Shown: positions 54,532 through 62,898 of the stretch, in pieces | Numbering within the stretch: the first letter of the stretch is position 1 | How the letters are laid out: each line of letters starts with the position of its first letter | Assembly (NCBI RefSeq): GCF_001945665.1 | Contig: NZ_CP015780.1 | Span: 496,001 to 560,000, forward strand | Length of the DNA: 64,000 nucleotides | Origin: Borreliella mayonii | GTDB lineage: Bacteria; Spirochaetota; Spirochaetia; Borreliales; Borreliaceae | Direction of reading: 5' to 3' | The notes under the pieces: generated by a model | Database searches by the model: none | Seen by the model: the letters and a program-made list of their open reading frames with translations, nothing else | Told to the model about the DNA's origin: nothing | Made by a program: the position numbers and the translations under genes

Positions 54532-56613
54532 TTAAGATTTGTTTTGATCGTTAAATTTTTTGCGAAGTTCATCAAATATAGCGCTTGGAACTTTTCCATA
54601 CTTTAAAAATTCCATTGAGAATTCTGCTTTTCCTTGGGTAGAGGATCTAAGGACTGTTGAAAATCCAAACATTTCGCTTAAGGGCACCTCAGCCTCAACT
54701 TTTGAAAAACTTCCATCTTCTAGCGAACCTGTTATTATTCCTCTTCTTTGGTTTAAAAGTCCAAACATATTACCTTGAAATTCGGTAGGTCCTTCAAGAG
54801 TAACTTTCATTATTGGTTCAAGGATTGTAGGCTTTGCTTTTTCATAGGCCTCTCTAAAAGCACCAATTGCTGCTAATTGGAATGCAATATCAGATGAGTC
54901 AACAATGTGATATTGGCCATCATTGATTGTGATTTTTATGTCAACTATTGGAAAGCCAATTAACGTTCCCCTTTCCATTGCTTTTTGGAAGCCTTTGTCA
55001 CATGATGGAATGTATTCGGTTGGGATTACTCCTCCTTTTATTAGATTAACAAATTCGTATGTCTCTCCTTCTTTATTAAGAGGTTCCATAAACCCTGCAA
55101 CTCGTCCAAACTGACCGGCTCCTCCAGATTGCTTTTTGTGAGTATAGTTGAATTCAGCTTTTCTTGTAATTGTTTCTCTATAGGCTACTTGCGGCATTCC
55201 GGTTTCGACTTCTGCTTTGAACTCTCTTTTCATTCTTTCAATGTAAACTTCTAAGTGTAGTTCTCCCATGCCTTGAATTATTGTTTCGTTTGATTCAATG
55301 TCAACATAAGTTTTAAATGTTGGATCTTCTTTTGTAAATCTTCCAAGGGCTTTAGCCATATTGTCAGCAGATTTTTTGTCTTTCGGTTTTACAGAAAGAG
55401 AAATCACTGGATCTGGAATAAACATTGATGTCATTGAATAGCTAATCGATGGATCACAAAATGTATCTCCTGATGCACATTCTATTCCAAATAAAGCAAC
55501 AATGTCGCCACTTCCTCCAAATTCAATATCTTCTGTATTATTGGCGTGCATTCTGATAAGTCTTCCCACTTTGAATTTTTTAGAAGTTCTTGAGTTGATA
55601 AGTTCTTGTCCTTTTTTTAAAATTCCTTGATAGATTCTGACATAGGTTAATTGTCCGTATTGACCGTCTTCAAGTTTAAATGCAAGAGCAACAGTTGGGA
55701 GTTCGTTGTCAATTTTAAGATCGATTTCTTTTTCATTATTATTGAGGTCAAGAGCGGTGTTTTTTATATCATGAGGGGATGGTAAAAATTTGGTTACAGC
55801 ATCTAAGAGCAATTGCACTCCTTTGTTTTTATAAGCAGATCCCATAAATACAGGGCATAATTTTAAAGCCAATGTTCCTGTTCTAGTCGCATTGTATATT
55901 ATCTCAATAGGTATATCTTTTCCTTCCATGTGCAATTCCATAAGTTCATCATTAAAGTCGGAAAGAGCATCAAGCATTATTCCCCGTTTGCTTTTTGCTT
56001 CTTCTAGGAGATCTAAGGGTATTTCTTTTTCTATTATTTCTGTTCCATCTTTTCCCTCAAAATAGTAGGCTTTCATTAATATAAGGTCTATTACCCCAAT
56101 ATGTTTGTCTTCTAATCCAATTGGGATTTGCATTAAAACGGAGTTTAAGTCAAGCTTTGATCTTAGTTGATCTTTTACATTGTAGGGATTTGCTCCGGTT
56201 TTATCGCACTTGTTTACAAATGCAAGTCGCGGCACACTATATCTTTTAAGTTGTCGATCAACAGTTATTGATTGGGATTGAACTCCTGCAACAGAATCAA
56301 GAACTAATATTGCTCCGTCAAGCACTCTAAGAGATCTTTCAACTTCAATTGTAAAATCTACGTGTCCGGGTGTATCAATAATATTTATTGGAAAATCTTT
56401 CCATTCAACGTGAGTTGCGGCTGATGCTATTGTGATTCCTCTTTCTCTTTCAAGTTCCATTGAGTCCATTGTTGCGCCAACTCCATCTTTGCCTTTTACT
56501 TCGTGAATTGCATGAATTTTATTGCAATAAAAAAGAATGCGTTCTGTAAGGGTAGTTTTTCCTGAGTCGATGTGCGCGCTAATACCTATGTTTCGTAATT
56601 TGTTGTAGTCCAT
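54532..56613 (-). CDS. fusA: Elongation factor G
   Basis: Translocase GTPase. The 693-residue protein has AHIDSGKTT at residues 13-21, DTPGH near 81, NKCD near 135, then domains II-V with [10 protein letters not shown] and the [13 protein letters not shown] stretch (DPTFKTYVD). The [22 protein letters not shown] region and HVEWKD resemble mitochondrial EF-G1, so this should be the translocating EF-G1 of spirochaetes, which also have an EF-G2 for recycling. AGGAGGG lies ahead of ATG 56613. Confidence 0.96.
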   Translation of the reverse strand: MDYNKLRNIGISAHIDSGKTTLTERILFYCNKIHAIHEVKGKDGVGATMDSMELERERGITIASAATHVEWKDFPINIIDTPGHVDFTIEVERSLRVLDGAILVLDSVAGVQSQSITVDRQLKRYSVPRLAFVNKCDKTGANPYNVKDQLRSKLDLNSVLMQIPIGLEDKHIGVIDLILMKAYYFEGKDGTEIIEKEIPLDLLEEAKSKRGIMLDALSDFNDELMELHMEGKDIPIEIIYNATRTGTLALKLCPVFMGSAYKNKGVQLLLDAVTKFLPSPHDIKNTALDLNNNEKEIDLKIDNELPTVALAFKLEDGQYGQLTYVRIYQGILKKGQELINSRTSKKFKVGRLIRMHANNTEDIEFGGSGDIVALFGIECASGDTFCDPSISYSMTSMFIPDPVISLSVKPKDKKSADNMAKALGRFTKEDPTFKTYVDIESNETIIQGMGELHLEVYIERMKREFKAEVETGMPQVAYRETITRKAEFNYTHKKQSGGAGQFGRVAGFMEPLNKEGETYEFVNLIKGGVIPTEYIPSCDKGFQKAMERGTLIGFPIVDIKITINDGQYHIVDSSDIAFQLAAIGAFREAYEKAKPTILEPIMKVTLEGPTEFQGNMFGLLNQRRGIITGSLEDGSFSKVEAEVPLSEMFGFSTVLRSSTQGKAEFSMEFLKYGKVPSAIFDELRKKFNDQNKS

Positions 56614-56746
56614 TAGACTTTGTCCCTCCTGATGATATGTGAGTAGAAGATTAACTATCTTAGTAATTTTACAAAATTTTTTTTTAAAAATCTATCTTAT
56701 ATCGTTTTATATTGCTAAATATTTGGAAGTTTAAACTATTTTATAT

Positions 56747-56774
56747 GATGTTTGTCAGTTGATGTTTGTCAGTT
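56747..56774. repeat. 14-bp tandem duplication upstream of fusA
   Basis: GATGTTTGTCAGTT occurs twice, back to back, at 56747-56760 and 56761-56774, in the 312-bp divergent gap between fusA and the KTSC gene. On the minus strand each copy offers TGACAAACATC, near a TATAAAAT. Besides this and a weak candidate -10 (TATACT, 56891-56896) for the KTSC gene, the gap 56614-56925 shows nothing clear. Confidence 0.6.
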
Positions 56775-56925
56775 TGCTTGATTAAATTTGTATTAATGTA
56801 TATTCTTATCTTAGGGAATATATCATTTAGTAGATTTTGATTTTATTGATTAAAATTTTTTATTTAGTGAATTAACTCTTACTTTATTATTATACTCCTA
56901 AGATAATTATTTGGAGGAATTTGAG

Positions 56926-57153
56926 TTGGAAACTTTAACAATATCTAATGAATTGAGCAAAATATCACAGGTAGGGTACGATTCTTCTGTGTCTGAGCTT
57001 TCTGTATTTTTTAAGGATGGAAGAGCTTATAAGTATTTTAAGATTGAACCAAGGCATTTTAGTGCAATATCTAAACTTGTTGAGGACAGAAGATCAGTTG
57101 GCAAATATTTAACAGAAAATGTATTTAACAAGTATGACCAGGAAAAGCTTTAA
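56926..57153 (+). CDS. KTSC-domain protein
   Basis: A 75-residue protein matching the KTSC domain (lysyl-tRNA-synthetase C-terminal-like small domain): ISQVGYDSSVSELSVFF, GRAYKYFKI and a GKYLTENVFNKY end. Function of free KTSC proteins is unknown. TTG at 56926 is chosen because GGAGGA (56913-56918) is 7 nt ahead; the open frame extends to 56911. A terminator follows. Confidence 0.8.
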   Translation: METLTISNELSKISQVGYDSSVSELSVFFKDGRAYKYFKIEPRHFSAISKLVEDRRSVGKYLTENVFNKYDQEKL

Positions 57154-57175
57154 TTTATTTTTTAGATAGTATTAA

Positions 57176-57210
57176 AAGCCCTTTTGTTTTTAAAGCAAGA
57201 GGGCTTATTT
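57176..57210 (+). terminator. Rho-independent terminator after the KTSC gene
   Basis: AAGCCCTTTTG (57176-57186) pairs with CAAGAGGGCTT (57196-57206), 11 bp with one G-U pair and a 9-nt loop, followed by ATTTATG. The most GC-rich hairpin seen in this region. It lies 23 bp after the stop. The rest of the gap to 57384 shows no gene. Confidence 0.7.
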
Positions 57211-57384
57211 ATGTTTATGCTTAGCTTTTAGAGTGATAAATTTTATTTTATAATCATCAATATGGTTTATTTAATTTTAAAATTTAATAGAATTGAAGTT
57301 TTATATTTTGATTATTATTGGATTTAGTTTTATTTTGTTGCTTTAAATAACTTAAATAGTATTAAGGATTCAATTAAATTTTTT

Positions 57385-57912
57385 ATGTATAAATTGTTTT
57401 TTATTGTTATTTTTGTATTGTCTTGCAGTTCTATTTTTAAGGAATATCAAAACATATCAGGTGAATATTATAAGCTTGCTAAATTAAATGAAGAGCTTGG
57501 CAATGATGAGACTTCTGTTTTACTTTATGAAAAATCTATTAAATTTAATATTAATGCTGGTGATGATTCAAGTTACAATTTTATTTTAGCTTGCATTAAT
57601 TTGAAAAAATATGTAGAGGCTGAGTTGAAGCTTAATTCTATTATAAAAGAAGATCCAGAAAATATTTTGTTAATTAATCTTAAGGGATATTTGCTATTTA
57701 AGAAAAATGATTTGGATAATGCTTTGATTTATTATTTGAAAACTTTAGAATTTGCGCCTGCAAATAAAGAGGCTTTATTTAATATTTTTTACATTTATCA
57801 TTTAAAAAGTGATAAAAAAAATGCAAAAAAATATATCTTAAAATATAAAGAGCTAAATCATCCTATACCAAGCAGTACAGAAGAAATAGTTTCTTCTGTA
57901 CTTAAGAGCTAA
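57385..57912 (+). CDS. TPR lipoprotein
   Basis: A 175-residue protein with a short hydrophobic start ending in the lipobox VLSC (C14), so a probable lipoprotein. Residues 30-165 form about four TPR-like helix pairs (ALIYYLKTLEFAPANKEALFN, KLNSIIKEDPENILLIN). Protein-binding role likely; partner unknown. ATG at 57385, no strong ribosome site. It is independent of the KTSC gene, being behind a terminator. Confidence 0.85.
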   Translation: MYKLFFIVIFVLSCSSIFKEYQNISGEYYKLAKLNEELGNDETSVLLYEKSIKFNINAGDDSSYNFILACINLKKYVEAELKLNSIIKEDPENILLINLKGYLLFKKNDLDNALIYYLKTLEFAPANKEALFNIFYIYHLKSDKKNAKKYILKYKELNHPIPSSTEEIVSSVLKS

Positions 57913-57952
57913 TTTTTTAATTTTTTTACTTTTTACTTTATGGTAATTATTA

Positions 57953-57970
57953 TATAATAAGGTATATAAT
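57953..57970 (+). promoter_or_regulatory. Candidate -10 elements ahead of the exported protein gene
   Basis: Two TATAAT hexamers at 57953-57958 and 57965-57970 lie about 50-65 nt before the next gene's ATG (58018). No convincing -35 hexamer is found, so this is only a likely promoter region. Confidence 0.35.
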
Positions 57971-58017
57971 ATAAGCCCTGTTTTATTTTTCATAAATTTT
58001 TGTAGGAGAGTTTGTAT

Positions 58018-58668
58018 ATGATTAGGCTTAAAGTTTTAATTTTGTGTTTGTCTGGGATTGTTGTAACCAATGGTTTTACAGATACTAATTTTGAATTCAA
58101 TTTTGGTGGTGGGGTTGCTTTTCCTGCTAGTCCCTTTTCAAGCTTTTACAACGAAGCTTTAGAGATTAATGCAAATCTTAAGCAAAATTTGCCTTCAGAT
58201 TTATCCCCAATAGAAAAAGAAGAGATAGTTCAAAATTTTTCCGATTTAGCTAATATTGCTAAAGCTGGAATAAGATATGGAACTTATGCTCAATTTGGTG
58301 CTAAATTTGACGATTTTATTTCTATTGGATTTGAGCTTTTGTTTGACATGAATCTCCTTAAAGCAATAAAGCGTTCAGATGGAACCGCAAATGAAAATTT
58401 CTCGTTTATTATGGGAATAACACCAAGATTTTATACAAAATTAGATTTTTTTGTTTTAGCTTTAGCGTTTTTCACGGGTCCTAAGATCAATATAGCGACT
58501 TCTTCTGCAGATTCTGTTTTGGCAGAACTGGGAACAATGGGCTGGGATATTGGTGCTAGACTTTCATTTTCTTTTTTAATTCTTGAAGGTTACTATGCTT
58601 GGAATATTAAAAGTCCTAAATTTTCTGATTTCAAGTTTGGAATAGGCTTTGAATTTGGGATTGTATAG
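58018..58668 (+). CDS. Exported protein, possible outer-membrane beta-barrel
   Basis: A 216-residue protein with a signal peptide (residues 1-20, cleavage near VTNG). The mature part has alternating amphipathic strands (FNFGGGVAF, FISIGFELLFDM, FSFIMGITPRFYTKL, FKFGIGFEFGIV) and ends in a strand, as in outer-membrane barrels. One helical stretch (about 45-85) breaks the pattern. The family is not recognised. ATG at 58018 with AGGAGAG 7 nt before it; TTG at 58012 is in frame. The 190 bp to prs hold no gene. Confidence 0.75.
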   Translation: MIRLKVLILCLSGIVVTNGFTDTNFEFNFGGGVAFPASPFSSFYNEALEINANLKQNLPSDLSPIEKEEIVQNFSDLANIAKAGIRYGTYAQFGAKFDDFISIGFELLFDMNLLKAIKRSDGTANENFSFIMGITPRFYTKLDFFVLALAFFTGPKINIATSSADSVLAELGTMGWDIGARLSFSFLILEGYYAWNIKSPKFSDFKFGIGFEFGIV

Positions 58669-58859
58669 TTTAGTTAATTTTGTTTTTAGGAATATGCATA
58701 ATATTTGTTTTTGCTGTTAATAGGATTTTTCTTTTTATTATTAAAGCTAAAATGTTTAATGACCTTGCTTTAAAAATTTTTAGTTATTTTTGTGTGTATA
58801 GGTTTTATTAATTATCAAATTAAGATTGTTAAGATTTTAAAAAAAGAACGAGGAGCTGG

Positions 58860-60083
58860 GTGAATTTACTTAAAAAAAAATCAATAGGAATTATTGCTTG
58901 TCCTGGGGGTAGGGTTTTTGCTAGTAAAATAATAGAAGAGCTTGAAAGAATATTTATAAACATTGAAAATGAGATCATAGATAGTATATGTCAAGATTCT
59001 AAAGCTTTAAAGGAAGAAATTTTTAAGCTTGAAAAAGTTCTATCTCCTTTTTTGGAAGGTCTTAGTTTATCTACTCTTAAAAGCAACAAAGAGCCTTTAG
59101 AAATTCCTGTAAAATTTGTTAAATTTGCCAATGGTGAATTTAAAACTGAAATTTTAAAAACAATTAGGAATAAGGATATTTTTATTGTTCAAGATGTTGC
59201 CAATACTTATGAAGTTGAGATAAACAGTAGTGAAAAAATAATTATGACAGTTAATGATCACATAATGAATTTAATGACAACAATAGATGCTTGCATGCAG
59301 GCTAAAGCCAATTCTGTCAGTGTTATTATTCCGTCTTATCCTTATTCAAGGCAAGATAAAAAGCATTCAAGAGAATGTTTAACAGCAAGTCTTATTGGAA
59401 GATTTTTAGAAGAGTTGGGAATTAGACATATTTTAACCTTGGATATTCATTCAAAGGCTATTGAGAATGTATTTAGAAAAGTTTATTTTGAAAATTTAAA
59501 TGTTTCTTATGAAATCTTTAATTCTCTTAAGGATTTAATCGATATTAGAGATTCTAATTTAGTTATTGTTTCACCTGATACAGGTGCTGTAAGTAGAAAT
59601 AAATTTTTTGCATCAAGTCTTAAGAGTCCCCTTGCTTTGCTTTATAAGGAGAGAGATTATTCAAGAGTTTCAAATGATGTTGTTGATTCAAATATTTCTG
59701 TAACCAAGCTTTTAGGAGATGTTGAAGGTAAGAATGTTTTTATGAGTGATGATATGTTAGCTACTGGGGGCACTTTGATTAAGGCAATGAAATTGCTTAA
59801 AAGCATGGGCGCTAAAAAGATTATATGTGGGATTAGTTTGCCGTTTTTTAATGGAGATGCTATTAAATATTTTGACAAAGCTTATGAAGAGGGGTTTTTT
59901 TATAAAATAATTGGAACGAATGCTGTTTGCCATAGTGATGAGTTGATAAATAAGCCTTGGTATCATGAAGCTAATGTTGCGCCTCTTTTTGCGGAGGCAA
60001 TATTTGCAATTTATAATAAAGTTGGTTTACAAAAAATTCTTGATAGAAAGGATGATATTCAAAAATTGATTACTAAGAGTTAG
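58860..60083 (+). CDS. prs: Ribose-phosphate pyrophosphokinase, long form
   Basis: Makes PRPP from ribose 5-phosphate and ATP, the entry to nucleotide and NAD salvage. The C-terminal two-thirds has PSYPYSRQDKKHSRE near residue 160, LDIHSKAIENVF and the PRPP loop SDDMLATGGT near residue 298. At 407 residues it is about 90 longer than the common 315; the extra is mainly the N-terminus (about residues 20-80). GTG at 58860 follows AGGAG. The FGGY kinase gene starts 3 bp after it. Confidence 0.93.
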   Translation: MNLLKKKSIGIIACPGGRVFASKIIEELERIFINIENEIIDSICQDSKALKEEIFKLEKVLSPFLEGLSLSTLKSNKEPLEIPVKFVKFANGEFKTEILKTIRNKDIFIVQDVANTYEVEINSSEKIIMTVNDHIMNLMTTIDACMQAKANSVSVIIPSYPYSRQDKKHSRECLTASLIGRFLEELGIRHILTLDIHSKAIENVFRKVYFENLNVSYEIFNSLKDLIDIRDSNLVIVSPDTGAVSRNKFFASSLKSPLALLYKERDYSRVSNDVVDSNISVTKLLGDVEGKNVFMSDDMLATGGTLIKAMKLLKSMGAKKIICGISLPFFNGDAIKYFDKAYEEGFFYKIIGTNAVCHSDELINKPWYHEANVAPLFAEAIFAIYNKVGLQKILDRKDDIQKLITKS

Positions 60084-60086
60084 CTT

Positions 60087-61451
60087 ATGAATGCTCTTAG
60101 TATTGATATTGGCACCAGTGTTTTAAAGGCAGCATTAGTTAGTTCTGAAGGTAGAGTTTTAAGCTATATTGATGTTAGTTATTCGGATTATTTTGATGTT
60201 GATTTCGAAAATTTTGACTTCAATATATGGCTTTTTTCTTTTAAAAAAGCCATATCCAATTTTCAGTCTAGCAAAATAGATTGCATTTCTGTTAGTGGTA
60301 TTTCACCATGTTTAATTGCTTTAAATTCAAATTTAATTCCTTTGGAAGTGTTACATTGGAATTCCCTTAAAATCAAGCCTGATTTTAAGGGCAAGTCTGT
60401 ATTTTTACCCTATGTACTTAGTACTGTTGAAAGAGGAACATATTCTAAGATAAGCTATTTTGTTTCTTGTTTTGAGTATTTTATTTATTTGCTTACAGGA
60501 AAGCTTTTTACAAGCTTTCCGAGCATAGAGTATATCCCTTTTATTTGGGATGATGTAGAGATAAAAAAATATGGACTTGACAAGAGCAAATTTCCTCCGT
60601 TCATAAAAATGGGAGAAAGTGTTGGTGTTGTAACCTATAAAGCAGGAGCTGAATTTGGGTTAAATAGCGGAATTAGTGTAATTAATGCGGGATCAGATTA
60701 TTTGAGTGTTTTGGTGGGGAGCGGTGCTTTTCAAGAAGGAATTGTGTCAAATAGAATGGGTACAAGTGAAGGGTTTAATTTTCTTTCAAGTACATATTTA
60801 CCAGGATTTTCTCTAGAATATCCTTATTTTTTAGAAGGATATTTTATTATTGGCAGAATTGTTCCTTTTGGATATTTGATTCAATTATTAAAAGACAGTT
60901 TTTATAAAAAAAGTTTAACTTTTGAGTTACTCTTAAAAAAAATTGTTAAAAGTGCCACTTTAAATAATGTATACTTTTATCCAAGCAAAATTAAACTTTT
61001 TAATGATTTATTTATTTTAGATCCTTGTCTTTGCAAAGATTTAAGTAAAGGAATTTTTGGCAGTATTAAAAATCCATTAGAGATTGGTTTAGCAATGCTT
61101 GAATTTGTATGTTTTGCTTTTTACAACAGATTGGTAGAGCTAAAAGCCTGTAAAAAAGAAATTTTGAGCATTTTTGTTAGTGGCTCTAATTCTGACAATT
61201 TGCTTTTAAATCAAATAAAAGCAAATATTCTTGGCAAAGATTTAAAGATTTTTGATTTTAAGCATTCAGAGATTATTGGGGGAGCAATTCAAGCATTCTA
61301 TTCTTTAAGAGAATTTGGCAGCTTAAATGATTCTTTTTTAAAGCTTGCAAAGATTAAGCATGTTGTTTCGCCTATTATTGAGGTTCATGAAGAATATTTA
61401 GAAAAATATCAAAAATATATTAATAATTATAGTCTATTTGTTAACGGATAA
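60087..61451 (+). CDS. xylB: FGGY-family carbohydrate kinase (xylulokinase-like)
   Basis: A 454-residue sugar kinase of the FGGY/ASKHA fold. The first phosphate motif is SIDIGTSVLKAALV at residues 5-18 and later NAGSDYLSVLVGSGAF (near 205) and VSGSNSDNLLLNQIKANI (near 370) follow in order. The substrate is uncertain; xylulokinase is the usual label in Borrelia, and the symbol is given with reserve. It is 3 bp after prs. Its end overlaps the convergent SPOR gene by 18 bp. Confidence 0.8.
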   Translation: MNALSIDIGTSVLKAALVSSEGRVLSYIDVSYSDYFDVDFENFDFNIWLFSFKKAISNFQSSKIDCISVSGISPCLIALNSNLIPLEVLHWNSLKIKPDFKGKSVFLPYVLSTVERGTYSKISYFVSCFEYFIYLLTGKLFTSFPSIEYIPFIWDDVEIKKYGLDKSKFPPFIKMGESVGVVTYKAGAEFGLNSGISVINAGSDYLSVLVGSGAFQEGIVSNRMGTSEGFNFLSSTYLPGFSLEYPYFLEGYFIIGRIVPFGYLIQLLKDSFYKKSLTFELLLKKIVKSATLNNVYFYPSKIKLFNDLFILDPCLCKDLSKGIFGSIKNPLEIGLAMLEFVCFAFYNRLVELKACKKEILSIFVSGSNSDNLLLNQIKANILGKDLKIFDFKHSEIIGGAIQAFYSLREFGSLNDSFLKLAKIKHVVSPIIEVHEEYLEKYQKYINNYSLFVNG

Positions 61452-62297
61452 TATGTAAGTTTCTTTAAATTCGCTTATTCCTGCTATTTTTTTAAAGTCT
61501 GCTTTTGCTTCCGATTTTGTTTTATAAGGGCCAGATCTTACTCTGTAAATATCATTATTATCTATTGTTGCAGAATATATTTTAGCAATGATATTATATT
61601 TGAGTAATTTTTGAATATAGTTGTCAGCATTGATTGGGTCTGAGAGTGATACAAATTGTATGTAATATTCTGTATTAGGATCATATATGTTATCAATATT
61701 CAAAGTTTTTTGGGCTACGGGTTGAGGCTTTTCAATAGTTTTTGATTTCTGAGAAGTATTAGGTATTTTTTGAGTTGTGGGTTGAGGCTTTTCAATAGTT
61801 TTTGATTTCTGAGAAGTATTAGGTATTTTTTGAGTTGTGGGTTGAGGCTTTTCAATAGTTTTTGATTTCTGAGAAGTATTAGGTATTTTTTGAGTTGTGG
61901 GTTGAGGCTTTTCAATAGTTTTTGATTTCTGAGAAGTATTAAGTATTTTTTGAGTTGTGGGTTGAGGCTTTTCAATAGTTTTTGATTTCTGAGAAACATT
62001 AGATGTTTTGTTTGTAGTTTTTTTTTCTTTATTTAAATCTTGTGTTAAATCTATGATTATTTCATTTTGAGTTTCAGATACCTTTAAAGATTTTTCATTT
62101 TGGTCAACGTTTTCTAAGGTTTTTTGATCTTTGTCTTCTTCTAGAACAATATTTTTTTCTGCAATGTCTGAGGCCAAATTTTTGTTTGGAAAGAAAATAA
62201 TTGTTCCAAGAAATATTATGATACAAACTGTTGCAATCGAGGTTAATGCTACAAAAAATCCTTTATTATTATCATTGTTTTCATTCAAATCTTTCAT
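61434..62297 (-). CDS. SPOR-domain membrane protein with tandem repeats
   Basis: A 287-residue protein: a short cytoplasmic start, one membrane helix (about residues 13-35), an acidic, then a repetitive linker (about 95-195) made of 20-residue units with core KSKTIEKPQPTTQK, and a C-terminal SPOR domain (about 208-287: YYIQFVSLSDPINADNYIQK and YRVRSGPYKTKSEAKADFKKI). SPOR domains bind denuded glycan at division sites, so a role in cell division is likely. The linker is encoded by a 60-bp repeat. AGGAGG precedes the ATG at 62297, inside coaE (17-bp overlap). Confidence 0.88.
   Translation of the reverse strand: MKDLNENNDNNKGFFVALTSIATVCIIIFLGTIIFFPNKNLASDIAEKNIVLEEDKDQKTLENVDQNEKSLKVSETQNEIIIDLTQDLNKEKKTTNKTSNVSQKSKTIEKPQPTTQKILNTSQKSKTIEKPQPTTQKIPNTSQKSKTIEKPQPTTQKIPNTSQKSKTIEKPQPTTQKIPNTSQKSKTIEKPQPVAQKTLNIDNIYDPNTEYYIQFVSLSDPINADNYIQKLLKYNIIAKIYSATIDNNDIYRVRSGPYKTKSEAKADFKKIAGISEFKETYILSVNK
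61704..62005. repeat. 60-bp tandem repeat inside the SPOR gene
   Basis: Four complete 60-bp units start at 61721, 61781, 61841 and 61901, with a partial unit from 61961 and degenerate flanks. Units 2 and 3 look identical over their whole length, and unit 4 differs in one base. 60 bp is 20 codons, so gain or loss of units keeps the frame. Confidence 0.9.
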
Positions 62298-62898
62298 AGT
62301 TAATTACCTCCTGCATTTTTTTTTCAATTTCTTTTTCTAGATGTGCATAATTCTTGTTATTAATTATATTGATTATTCTTAAGTTTATAATATTTTTTTT
62401 AAAAAAAATATCTTTTTGGATTTTGAGTATTTTATTGATTATATTCAAGTCAATGCTTGGTATAGAATATAATAATCTATTTTTTATTATAGAATTCTTT
62501 GCCTTAAGCACAATTATATAGTTGCAAAGTTTTTCTAAATTTATTTTAAAAAGTAAAGCAGCATTGATTATTATTTTTGTAGATTGGTTTTGAATTAGGA
62601 TTTTTTTTGTTTTGCTAAGTATGATTGGGTGTGATATGCTTTCAAGCTTTTTTAATTCTTTATTGTCATTAAATACAAGATTTCTTAGAAAGAGTTTATC
62701 TATTTCATTTTTAGTATTTAATATTTTTTTACCAAATATTTTAACTATTTCTTCTTTTTTTTCATTTAATACTGAATGTCCAAGCTTGTCTACATTTATT
62801 TCGTAAAATCCATATTTATTGCTAATTATTTTTGAAGCAGTATCTTTGCCAGATGCAATTCTTCCTGTTATTCCAATGATTAATGGATTTCTCCCCAC
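62281..62898 (-). CDS. coaE: Dephospho-CoA kinase
   Basis: Last step of CoA synthesis, phosphorylating dephospho-CoA. The 205-residue protein has a P-loop GITGRIASGKDT near residues 9-20, D37 in NVDKLGH and the lid region with KNRLLYSIP. GTG at 62898 overlaps the polA end by 19 bp; no ATG lies near. The stop overlaps the SPOR gene by 17 bp, so polA-coaE-SPOR seems one transcript. Confidence 0.9.
   Translation of the reverse strand: MGRNPLIIGITGRIASGKDTASKIISNKYGFYEINVDKLGHSVLNEKKEEIVKIFGKKILNTKNEIDKLFLRNLVFNDNKELKKLESISHPIILSKTKKILIQNQSTKIIINAALLFKINLEKLCNYIIVLKAKNSIIKNRLLYSIPSIDLNIINKILKIQKDIFFKKNIINLRIINIINNKNYAHLEKEIEKKMQEVINYERFE

Noticed and set aside
61715-61999. 94-residue repetitive ORF in another frame of the 60-bp repeat
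   Set aside because: It exists only because the repeat length is divisible by three; the SPOR-domain frame explains the region.
61704-62005. Possible CRISPR array
   Set aside because: Units are contiguous with no variable spacers and lie in a coding frame; no cas genes.
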